In this document: piece after piece, positions 35,626-42,977 of the stretch
Numbering within the stretch: the stretch's first letter is position 1
Layout of the letters: each line of letters starts with the position of its first letter
Assembly (NCBI GenBank): GCA_000435595.1
Contig: FR895395.1
Coordinates: 1 to 43,151 of the forward strand
DNA length: 43,151 nt
DNA from: Firmicutes bacterium CAG:882
GTDB lineage: Bacteria > Bacillota > Clostridia > Lachnospirales > Lachnospiraceae
Direction of reading: 5' to 3'
The notes under the pieces: generated by a model
Told to the model about the DNA's origin: nothing
The model's input: only the letters and a program-made list of their open reading frames with translations
The model's database searches: none
Made by a program: the position numbers and the translations under genes

Positions 35626-38079
35626 TTACTCCACATCACACACATATATAACCCTGCCCGATTCCTGAATTGCTGCTTCCATTTCCGCTCTGGTATTCAT
35701 GATGCTTCCGCTCTCTGTCATGTACGATACATTGTTCTTATCGTAAGCATATATAACCGCATATTCATCGCCAACCTTGGCTTTTAGTACCTTTCCCGCA
35801 TCAATATAATACAATGCCTCATCAAGACCGGCTCCCGATATACTTACTCCGGCACTCAGACGATAATTCTCATTAAGTGCAACCGTCGCCGTGTTTTTTT
35901 TGTATCTGTTCCATACTATTGCACCATCCGTTGATACAACCACACCTGCAAGCTCATCTGCTCTCACTATTGCTTCACCAAGATTTTTTGTCGTCAGCAT
36001 GAGTTCACCCATTCCGTATACACGGTAGTACTCATTACTCTGAACGACCTCACTCATATACATTTCGGCCTCACCGTTGAAGCTTACGCTCTTAGGATAC
36101 ACAACCTTGGCAGCATCCGCCGAAGGAACGGCAACCGTGAGCATTATATACAGCTCCTTTTGTCTTACCTGGGTTGCAACCTGCTTTGTCGTGAGTGTGT
36201 CATCTGAAGTGACGGTTGTGCTCATAAGCTGGTCATCGCCGGTCTCCTCAAGGCTTCCGTCCTCCTGAAGCAGACATCTTTTTATGACGATCTTATTGCT
36301 GTCCGTCTCAATACCCATAACCCTGAGATTGTTTTTTTCATAATCCTTAATCACATTGAGAGAGCCATCAGCAATCTCAAGCCTGTACATAGGGTATATC
36401 GACTCACCTTCTTCATTTAACATGACATCACTCTTATCTATCCTTCCGTATATAATATTTCCGTCAATAAGTCCTAACGTCTTAATGTACTCCGATGCTT
36501 CCGCCTCTATCATGTCAGTCTCACCCGTGTCAAGGTATATAATATCAACCGCATCGCACTTGTATGCGTCTGTTCCCTCCTGGTATACAAACATTGAATA
36601 CTTTTCGGAAAAAAAGCACGAATCCTCTATAACCTGTGATGACACAACCATATACTCCTTCGTGTCATAATATATGGAATAGATGCTGCCACCCTGATAC
36701 ATGAAAAATCTGCCGTCGCCGTTTAAATACGCCAAGGTCTCGACATCCTTCTCAATAACCTCATATATGTCATTTCTCGGCACATAGAGTATCTCATCAA
36801 CGCTGTTTTTTTCCGCATCATATTGACACACGGATATTCCCATCCGGCCTTCGTGGCTGCCGCGGTTCATATAACCGTACACGACAAAGCTCACGGACCC
36901 GTCCGAGTTCACCGACAGAACCTTTATTCCATGCTGACCGTATGCTTCCCTTACGGAATCGTACTGAGAGTCATCATCTGCAAATGTGAATATCTGCACA
37001 AACTGATTGCTCTTGGCATTGTAGCTCCATAGCTCACCTCTTCTTACGAAGCATGTAACTCTTCCCGTAGTGTCACTCATGAACTGCTCATCATAAAGTC
37101 CTGACGTGATTCCGAGATATATTCTTCCCGAATCATTGAGGTCATCGAGTCCGTCAAAAACCTGGTCGACATATCGGTCATATCCTAAAACGTATGTAGT
37201 CTCGGCATCGGCACGTCTTATCCTGAAAAACTCAGTCACATCATATATGTCGATTCCTCTTGCTGCCTGCGTGCTCACCTGATAATCAAGACGTATATCT
37301 GCCGTGTTTCCCTGTATCTCAACAACCGTCGGCCACACATCGCCATAGTATTCCGGCGACAGGCTTCCCCATCCCACCTGTGAGAGCTTAGAATGTATAT
37401 TCACATGCCCTAAATTAGTGTTGTCACCCGACGAGTTGGTCTCTAACTTGGGAATAATCTCCTTTATCGCCTCGTCATCGTAGGTCACCTCGGAAAAATG
37501 CAGCACATAGTTAAGCTTCTCATCGAGCGACAGTCCGTCACCGAGAATAATTCTCGTATAATACGAAGCAGTCTGCTTATCCGTGCTCACATTAATCTTC
37601 ATCATATACTCGGTGTCATCCTTGAGAAGATTCTTGATATTTAGAACCGCCTCAATGCGCTCGCCCATCTGTCCCGTGACATTGTCGCCCTGCGTTGCCG
37701 TGCCACCGGTTATTATATTATAGTCCGTGACAGTCGTGTTCTCCAAATACTCCTCGCCGTCAAGGCTCCTTATCTCATAGGAAATTCCCGTTATCTTCTG
37801 ACCGTAGGTGCCTATGCCAATCGTGAGCTTTCTCCCCTCCGGAAGCGGCGTGATGCACTCATGAAGCATGCTCTCATCAACATTTGTCACATACCCATGC
37901 AGCGGATTGAAGCTTGTTCCGCTCTCACTCACCATATATACTATCGGAAGTACCGCTTCGGTCATGACTGTCTTCCCCGAGCGTTCCTCCTCCGTCACTC
38001 TCGTGAGCACTATTGTCACCACCGCAACAAGAATAAAAACCAAAATTGAGATAAGTACCTTATATTTTAAATTCTTCAA
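35626..38079 (-). CDS. Large membrane-anchored extracellular protein, function unknown
   Basis: An 817-residue protein I do not recognise. It starts with KNLKYKVLISILVFILVAVVTIVL (given in two parts: KNLKYK, then a hydrophobic segment at about residues 8-26), a single N-terminal anchor or uncleaved signal. The rest is hydrophilic and rich in Tyr, Asp, Ser and Val, with repeated short stretches of the type GxxxYxxYxxxxxVSSxG that suggest beta-propeller or beta-sandwich folding outside the cell. No catalytic motif was found. The start codon is TTG (38079) with GGAAGG nine bases upstream; no better start exists. It follows the YwmB-like gene by 123 bases on the same strand, so a role at the cell envelope is possible but unproven. 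Confidence 0.8.
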   Translation of the reverse strand: MKNLKYKVLISILVFILVAVVTIVLTRVTEEERSGKTVMTEAVLPIVYMVSESGTSFNPLHGYVTNVDESMLHECITPLPEGRKLTIGIGTYGQKITGISYEIRSLDGEEYLENTTVTDYNIITGGTATQGDNVTGQMGERIEAVLNIKNLLKDDTEYMMKINVSTDKQTASYYTRIILGDGLSLDEKLNYVLHFSEVTYDDEAIKEIIPKLETNSSGDNTNLGHVNIHSKLSQVGWGSLSPEYYGDVWPTVVEIQGNTADIRLDYQVSTQAARGIDIYDVTEFFRIRRADAETTYVLGYDRYVDQVFDGLDDLNDSGRIYLGITSGLYDEQFMSDTTGRVTCFVRRGELWSYNAKSNQFVQIFTFADDDSQYDSVREAYGQHGIKVLSVNSDGSVSFVVYGYMNRGSHEGRMGISVCQYDAEKNSVDEILYVPRNDIYEVIEKDVETLAYLNGDGRFFMYQGGSIYSIYYDTKEYMVVSSQVIEDSCFFSEKYSMFVYQEGTDAYKCDAVDIIYLDTGETDMIEAEASEYIKTLGLIDGNIIYGRIDKSDVMLNEEGESIYPMYRLEIADGSLNVIKDYEKNNLRVMGIETDSNKIVIKRCLLQEDGSLEETGDDQLMSTTVTSDDTLTTKQVATQVRQKELYIMLTVAVPSADAAKVVYPKSVSFNGEAEMYMSEVVQSNEYYRVYGMGELMLTTKNLGEAIVRADELAGVVVSTDGAIVWNRYKKNTATVALNENYRLSAGVSISGAGLDEALYYIDAGKVLKAKVGDEYAVIYAYDKNNVSYMTESGSIMNTRAEMEAAIQESGRVIYVCDVE

Positions 38080-38202
38080 TGCAATTTTCCTTCCACGTAA
38101 AACATAATAATTGCCAATCCATAACGAATTATACCGTATAATCTTATCACAAATGGTTCCAAATTAGTATAAATATTTTGTGAATTTGCGGGCAGTTGTG
38201 AT

Positions 38203-39003
38203 TTAATAATCAAGGCTGTTCACAGGCGACGACAAATACACCTCCGTTCTGTTCTGCTCCTCGTCATACCCTATGGCTATATTCATGTTGATTTTGCTGT
38301 CCCCGATAGTTATATAGGAGCCCACTCCCTTAGAATAAGCGTAAATCGTAAAAATATCGCTGTCCCTGTTCTCAGCCACAATCTGCGCATCAAGTCTTTT
38401 TAAAATATTGTCGGCGAGCTCATTCTTCTCATTGCTGTTGAGCGCACCCGCGATTGAGCCTTCGAGGTTCATGTTGACATTTCCCTCTATCCCCATTGCA
38501 TCGAATGTCCCCTCCACGAGCTCCCTGTAGTCCGCGGCGCACTCGATATTGTTGTAAGCATTTATCTTCACATAGACATACTGCGTCGCCGTGTAGTTCC
38601 CGCTCTCATTCGTCCTCTCCTCAGTTATAGCCTTGACAAGCACCACTCCGTTGATGCTCTCCTTTTTTAACACCGTCGTCATTATGTCGACGGCATTCCC
38701 CTCCGCCGTTCCGTCCTTGACACCGCGGCTTGAATATTCCGTGCTTATCACGCAGGGCGATGTAATTCCGAGCGCTCCCGCTATATTTTTTACCAGATTC
38801 TCCTTCTCCTGTGCGGTCAGGTAACACACACCGAACCTGCCGTAGCCTTCGATGCAGGTGTTGAGCCCGCACCATTCCCCGTCACTCACACAATCAGTAA
38901 AAGCCGCGCTGATTGACACCGCGCGGCTCGTTACTCTACCGGACAGATATATCCCCGAAACAGCAATCCACAACACAATTGCCGCATATAACATTTTTTT
39001 CAT
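38203..39003 (-). CDS. ywmB: YwmB-like exported protein
   Basis: A 266-residue exported protein with an N-terminal hydrophobic segment (MLYAAIVLWIAVSGIYLSG). The body has alternating beta/helix character, with LTAQEKENLVKNIAGALGI, TEYSSRGVKDGTAEGNAVD and a TQYVYVKINAYNN stretch. It resembles the YwmB (TATA-box-binding-fold-like) family, whose function is unknown. The identification is supported by position: in Bacillus ywmB lies shortly after atpC, and here atpC is the next housekeeping gene upstream on the same strand, beyond the accessory island. The ATG at 39003 has GGAG seven bases upstream; an upstream extension of 37 codons is unsupported. Confidence 0.6.
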   Translation of the reverse strand: MKKMLYAAIVLWIAVSGIYLSGRVTSRAVSISAAFTDCVSDGEWCGLNTCIEGYGRFGVCYLTAQEKENLVKNIAGALGITSPCVISTEYSSRGVKDGTAEGNAVDIMTTVLKKESINGVVLVKAITEERTNESGNYTATQYVYVKINAYNNIECAADYRELVEGTFDAMGIEGNVNMNLEGSIAGALNSNEKNELADNILKRLDAQIVAENRDSDIFTIYAYSKGVGSYITIGDSKINMNIAIGYDEEQNRTEVYLSSPVNSLDY

Positions 39004-39120
39004 TTGACATCTCCATTCCGCAGGCAATGCTTTTTGCCGGAGGAATCGTGGGCAAAATCTCAAATTTTGACCACGATAAATGCTACTTTGTGACGCCTGC
39101 GGCACAAATAGCATGTGTGC

Positions 39121-39146
39121 AAAAATAAGCTATCAAGCTTATTTTT
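39121..39146 (-). terminator. Hairpin after the island's exported-protein genes
   Basis: AAAAATAAGCT (39121-39131) and AGCTTATTTTT (39136-39146) form a perfect 11-bp stem with a four-base loop. On the minus strand the U-rich second arm could end transcripts of the gene at 39227-39985. The stem is AT-rich, so strength is moderate. Confidence 0.55.
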
Positions 39147-39226
39147 CACACCACATCCCTCCTGATTCTTTTATCAGAGTATGATGCCAAATGGCGGAGT
39201 TTATACAATCCGATTAATTTTAAATT

Positions 39227-39985
39227 TTAATATCCCAGAGTCGATAATACCTCAACACATGTATTATTATTTATATTTATTCTCGGATAGAACACTGCAT
39301 CTATTGTATCCTCATCTGTAATTTTATACTGAGCTTCTATCTCGTACTCATAACACAAACCTTCTTTTGGAACATTTATTATCTTGTAAACTGCCTCATC
39401 AGCCTTTGTGTTAATTACGACATTAGCATCCCCATACTTTTCCATGACAGCCTCAACTGCCGTATCATACAGCGTATTATCTGCCACCATAACACCTGAC
39501 ACATCATAAGTATCACCCTGTCGGGCGCCTATAAAATATAATTTGCCATTGTCATCGTATGTAAATGCTATAACCGTTCCTGTCGGATACCCATCATATA
39601 TTTCTTTATATGAATTAAAATTGTCCAGTGATACATCCTTTACCATCTCACCTCTAACTTCAAGCATTGCATCTATTATCTTTTTCTCATCTTCCACAGT
39701 ATAAACGTATTCCGCGTCCATACTTTCCGTATCTGCAATGCGTTCCACATACATTACGCCCTCTGAATCACCGTCAAAAACCGTATACTCATACCGTCCG
39801 TCATCCCAAACCTTTGCATTTTGAGCTTCAGACCATACAACTTCACCTTCAACCTTCTCAATATAAGCCCTATTCGTAAGCCGTCCGTCAGCACTTACGG
39901 GCTGCGCTGTCCTCACATATACCGCGCCCGAAATAAATCCCACAACGCATACAGCCATAGCGATAAATATTATTTTTTTCTTCAT
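39227..39985 (-). CDS. Exported protein of unknown function
   Basis: A 252-residue protein not recognised from any family. The N-terminus KKKIIFIAMAVCVVGFISGA is a signal peptide or membrane anchor; the mature part is acidic and rich in Tyr, Asp and Val. No enzyme motif or cysteine pattern was found. AAGGAG lies 11 bases before the ATG. It starts 18 bases after the end of the CHAT-type gene on the same strand, so the two are very likely co-transcribed from the promoter beside the 24-bp inverted repeat. It may be the partner or substrate of the caspase-like protein; that is inference only. Base composition is AT-rich like the rest of the island. Confidence 0.72.
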   Translation of the reverse strand: MKKKIIFIAMAVCVVGFISGAVYVRTAQPVSADGRLTNRAYIEKVEGEVVWSEAQNAKVWDDGRYEYTVFDGDSEGVMYVERIADTESMDAEYVYTVEDEKKIIDAMLEVRGEMVKDVSLDNFNSYKEIYDGYPTGTVIAFTYDDNGKLYFIGARQGDTYDVSGVMVADNTLYDTAVEAVMEKYGDANVVINTKADEAVYKIINVPKEGLCYEYEIEAQYKITDEDTIDAVFYPRININNNTCVEVLSTLGY

Positions 39986-40003
39986 AATTCATCCATCTCC
40001 TTT

Positions 40004-40654
40004 TTATAATATCAGTGAAGAATCACCATATATAATATATGAATCAGCCCCATAATACCCTCCACTTTCAGCAAAAAGCTGCGACAATGCTGTAGATAAT
40101 GCTGTTTGCAAAATATCTCCTTTAGTTAATCTGTATACAACCAATGAATTGAACCTATGAATTCCATCAGTGTCGGAACCTGCCGATATATTTTCTTGAA
40201 AAGCAACAACTGATGTAACACCTTTTTCCAACAATGCAGTTCCGACATTTCCATTTGTAGTACTCTTTTTGCCAGACTGACATGCTGATAAATAAAATAA
40301 TTTTACTTTAGCATCTACAGTTTTTGACAATATTTCATTCCCTGTAATTCTACTTGAAGATGTAAATGTAAATAATCCCGGAGCTCCATGAGTATGTATA
40401 AAAATAACATCACTTCTCATCAATTCATACAAAAAACTTTATAATGAAATATCTTCATACATTTCCGATGTGTATCCGTTAGATGCCAATGTCATGGTTC
40501 CGGTATATGCAATTCCTTTAACAAAGTCGCCTCTATATATTCCAACTACCCTTTTATTTGCCGCCTTAACCGTAGATGTACCAATAATAAAAGAAACACA
40601 AAAAACTACCATTAAACATAAATTTAAAATTACTTTGTTTATTACTTTTTTCAT
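40004..40654 (-). pseudogene. Secreted caspase-like (CHAT-type) protein, split by in-frame TAA
   Basis: Read as one frame, this gene has 216 codons with a TAA at codon 72 (40441-40439). Before the stop lie a signal peptide (KKVINKVILNLCLMVVFCVS, cleavage probably after VKA) and about 40 mature residues ending YEDISL. After it the same frame continues SFLYELMRSDVIF with the caspase-fold dyad region H87-T-H89-G and LFYLSAC125QSG, then VVAFQENISAG and a C-terminal YIIYGD. His89 and Cys125 would be the catalytic pair as in CHAT/clan CD peptidases. No ribosome binding site precedes the second part. AAAGGAG lies six bases before the ATG at 40654. It is divergent from the 48-codon peptide gene. Either a recent nonsense mutation or a sequencing error; a split functional pair is less likely because the second half lacks a signal. 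Confidence 0.75.
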
Positions 40655-40715
40655 TGTATGCTCCTTTCGTATTTACATTTTTATTTTATTTCCACGCACG
40701 TTAGAAATTAATTAA

Positions 40716-40744
40716 ATCATACTTTATTTTATCAGGATTGTGAC
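40716..40744 (-). promoter_or_regulatory. Promoter candidate for the CHAT-type gene
   Basis: Minus strand: GTCACA (40744-40739), a 17-base spacer, TATGAT (40721-40716). The -35 hexamer lies in the left arm of the inverted repeat and is a poor match, as expected for an activated promoter. Confidence 0.5.
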
Positions 40745-40797
40745 CTACCCAAAGTTGGCAATTATAGAAGTTTCCAACTTTGGGTAGGTCACAATCC
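40735..40797. promoter_or_regulatory. Perfect 24-bp inverted repeat between divergent genes, probable operator
   Basis: The arms 40735-40758 and 40774-40797 are perfect reverse complements (24 of 24; core GTGACCTACCCAAAGTTGG), around a 15-base AT-rich centre. They lie between the divergent CHAT-type and peptide genes and contain the same GTCACA -35 hexamer on each side, placed 17 bases from a -10 box in each direction. No U-run follows and no gene ends here, so it is not a terminator. A regulator binding as a dimer, most simply the product of 40985-42865, is the natural candidate. Confidence 0.8.
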
Positions 40798-40816
40798 AAT
40801 AAAGACAGATTAAAAT
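40788..40816 (+). promoter_or_regulatory. Promoter candidate for the peptide gene
   Basis: GTCACA (40788-40793), a 17-base spacer, TAAAAT (40811-40816). The -35 hexamer is in the right arm of the inverted repeat, mirror image of the arrangement on the other side. Confidence 0.5.
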
Positions 40817-40841
40817 ATAAATAAAAAAGGAGTTTTTCCCT

Positions 40842-40988
40842 ATGAAGAAGTCTGTCATTGTATTACTATTTGCTGTCATCGTTTCATCAGGAATGCTTTC
40901 ATTTGTCAATAAGAAAGAAAATTCCAATAATCATATTGCCGTCATGCACGCATGCGAAGATGAAACCATGTATAACGTCGGACGTTAA
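40842..40988 (+). CDS. 48-residue exported pro-peptide, candidate signalling pheromone
   Basis: A short gene with AAAGGAG nine bases before the ATG. The product has KKS, a hydrophobic run (VIVLLFAVIVSSGMLSF), then a polar tail of about 26 residues (NKKENSNNHIAVMHACEDET, then MYNVGR) with one cysteine (C38). This is the layout of Phr/PapR/NprX-type precursors: exported, cut, and the C-terminal part re-imported. It resembles no specific family I know. The stop codon overlaps that of the convergent regulator gene (TTAA, 40985-40988), tying the two genes together. The mature signal would most likely come from the C-terminal end, but the cleavage site cannot be read from sequence. Confidence 0.75.
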   Translation: MKKSVIVLLFAVIVSSGMLSFVNKKENSNNHIAVMHACEDETMYNVGR

Positions 40989-42865
40989 GACATTCTCATT
41001 CTATATCTATCTTCAAAAAAAGTATCTTTACACATCTGACTCCAAAGCATACATTGATACAACCTATCATTGTATGCTTTTTTATCTTGGTCTATCTTAT
41101 ATTTATTCCACGCAATACTTGATAAATTACAATGAATTTCTCCAATTCTTCCATATTCTAATTGTCCTCTAATCACTGTTTTGGATACAGCCTCAGAATT
41201 ATTGTAATCACCAATACTTCCAAGTATACTGGCAAAAAAAGTCATATATATTTCACAGTCTCTTATATTTTCCATTATCTCTATATCGCTATATTTAATA
41301 AGCTGTTTGCAAATTAGTTTCATATATTTATAAGCCATTTTTTCATCGCCATTATATTTGTATTTAGCCGCAATCTGATATATTATTTTTTTTTCATTAT
41401 TTGAAATATAAATACTATCTGCATTTAATACCTTATCAACATTCATAGTATTATTGAGTGCCTTACACATTATTTCTATAAATGTTTTATAATTCAATTC
41501 TCCCAATTCATAAGATGTAAGTGCCTTACCCCATTCTATAAACTGCCTGTTCACCATGTTGGAAGGCAACTGCTTCTCGAGTTCACACATAATTTCACGA
41601 CATTCAACATACTTAAACTCGCGACATTTTTGCTTCCATTTTGTATAGAGCTCTATTGATTTTCTTCTTCCGGTTATAATTCCCATTCTTTGATAGCCTG
41701 ACGGGAGCCCTAACTTTGTAAGAAGTTCTTCTGCAATATCTATATGTGTGCTTGCTCTGTTATGTTCAAGATTTCTCAGAGTTTTCTCTGAACAAATACC
41801 ACTATATAGTTGTTTCATTGTCATTCCCAACATAGTTCGCCTTGTATTTACCACTTTGCCTATATTATATACTGAATTTTCTTTGTAAAAATAACAACTG
41901 TCTTCTGTGTATTGCGAAATTCCATATTCTATACACAATGCCCTAATCGCATTCTGCCACTCTTTCGTCTGTCTGAGCAAATCGTCCCTATCCTTACCTC
42001 CGTATCCGGCTTCAATTAAAATAGTTCTGATTTCTAATATTTCCGTAAGATAATAACGCATACCTGCTTCTAACAACATACCAAGTGCTTTTTCGCAAAA
42101 TTCATACATTTTATCAATAAGTTTTGTACTTACATTCTTTACATCTATCTCTTTGTTATCCTTTATTATATATCTATACATGTATACAACCGTCTTAGGA
42201 TATAGCTTAGCCTTAGCAGATATGCTCAATCTTGATTTATCTAAATATTTTAAAACCTCCTCCAGTAAATTTATATATTCAATTTCTTTATTATTTTTCA
42301 CATCCGTAATTTGCATACTGCAATATCGACATTCTAACACAATATTCAATTCTTCTATTGACAAATACATCTCATCCAAATTTTTCATAGACATAACAGG
42401 TATTGTAAGTTCTAAAGCTTCTTTATACATCTGCAATATGTCCGTAATGTCAGCTATATTTTTATTTTCGATACATGCTGTTTTGCATTGTATTCGCATC
42501 ATTTTTTCAAACTGTTTTCTCACGGCATTTTGGGAATATACTTCTTTGTAAATATCAAGAAGCCTTTCTGCCTCACACATATTTTTGCATTCAATAGCAT
42601 AAATTATTTTCCATTTTGTCTTCCATTCCTCATAATCATCGTAAAACATATATGTACCCTCATCCTCAAAGCCCATTCCCAAACGGTCAGTAAGACGTTT
42701 AATAATTGAAGTATCTGCTTCACGTTTTCCATTCTCAATACGGCATAAGTTTCCCTTTGTCATAAGTCCTTTACTCAACATATCAAGTTCTATTCCCTGT
42801 TTAATTCGTTCTTTACGAATAAGACCACCTATATTCTCATAACAACTTTCACTTCTGCCAACCAT
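40985..42865 (-). CDS. Duplicated HTH/helical-repeat regulator, candidate RRNPP-type receptor
   Basis: A 626-residue protein made of two copies of the same module. The first begins with an XRE-type helix-turn-helix at 12-64 (NIGGLIRKERIKQG, then NLCRIENGKREAD). The second HTH is at 335-387 (NIGKVVNTRRTMLG, then TLRNLEHNRAST). The HTHs align without gaps, and after each, exactly 101 and 106 residues on, comes the same N..V..QF signature (113-119 and 436-442), so the repeat period is 323 residues. Each HTH is followed by about 260 residues of helical repeats like the TPR arrays of Rap, NprR, PlcR and Rgg. Those receptors are 280-420 residues with one HTH; this protein looks like a covalent dimer. 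It is convergent with, and overlaps, the peptide gene. GAGG lies 12 bases before the ATG, a long spacing. Confidence 0.82.
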   Translation of the reverse strand: MVGRSESCYENIGGLIRKERIKQGIELDMLSKGLMTKGNLCRIENGKREADTSIIKRLTDRLGMGFEDEGTYMFYDDYEEWKTKWKIIYAIECKNMCEAERLLDIYKEVYSQNAVRKQFEKMMRIQCKTACIENKNIADITDILQMYKEALELTIPVMSMKNLDEMYLSIEELNIVLECRYCSMQITDVKNNKEIEYINLLEEVLKYLDKSRLSISAKAKLYPKTVVYMYRYIIKDNKEIDVKNVSTKLIDKMYEFCEKALGMLLEAGMRYYLTEILEIRTILIEAGYGGKDRDDLLRQTKEWQNAIRALCIEYGISQYTEDSCYFYKENSVYNIGKVVNTRRTMLGMTMKQLYSGICSEKTLRNLEHNRASTHIDIAEELLTKLGLPSGYQRMGIITGRRKSIELYTKWKQKCREFKYVECREIMCELEKQLPSNMVNRQFIEWGKALTSYELGELNYKTFIEIMCKALNNTMNVDKVLNADSIYISNNEKKIIYQIAAKYKYNGDEKMAYKYMKLICKQLIKYSDIEIMENIRDCEIYMTFFASILGSIGDYNNSEAVSKTVIRGQLEYGRIGEIHCNLSSIAWNKYKIDQDKKAYNDRLYQCMLWSQMCKDTFFEDRYRMRMS

Positions 42866-42929
42866 TTTATATCATATCCTCTTATCATTTATTCTCATAA
42901 TAAGTCATAAAATAAAATTTTTAAATGGC

Positions 42930-42975
42930 AAAATAACCACCACTTGTCCGTAATCGTACAAGCGGTGGTTATTTT
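42930..42975. terminator. Terminator of the atp operon
   Basis: AAAATAACCACC and GGTGGTTATTTT form a 12-bp stem, extended inward by ACTTGT/ACAAGC with one mismatch pair. On the minus strand it begins three bases after the atpC stop and ends in a T-run (TTATTTTGCC). Confidence 0.88.
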
Positions 42976-42977
42976 AT

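Noticed and set aside
40735..40797. Rho-independent terminator
   Set aside because: No U-run on either side, and both neighbouring genes are transcribed away from it.
40858..41172. 104-codon plus-strand frame near the peptide gene
   Set aside because: It overlaps the regulator gene antisense and has no start site; the 48-codon frame at 40842 has the ribosome binding site and secretion signal.
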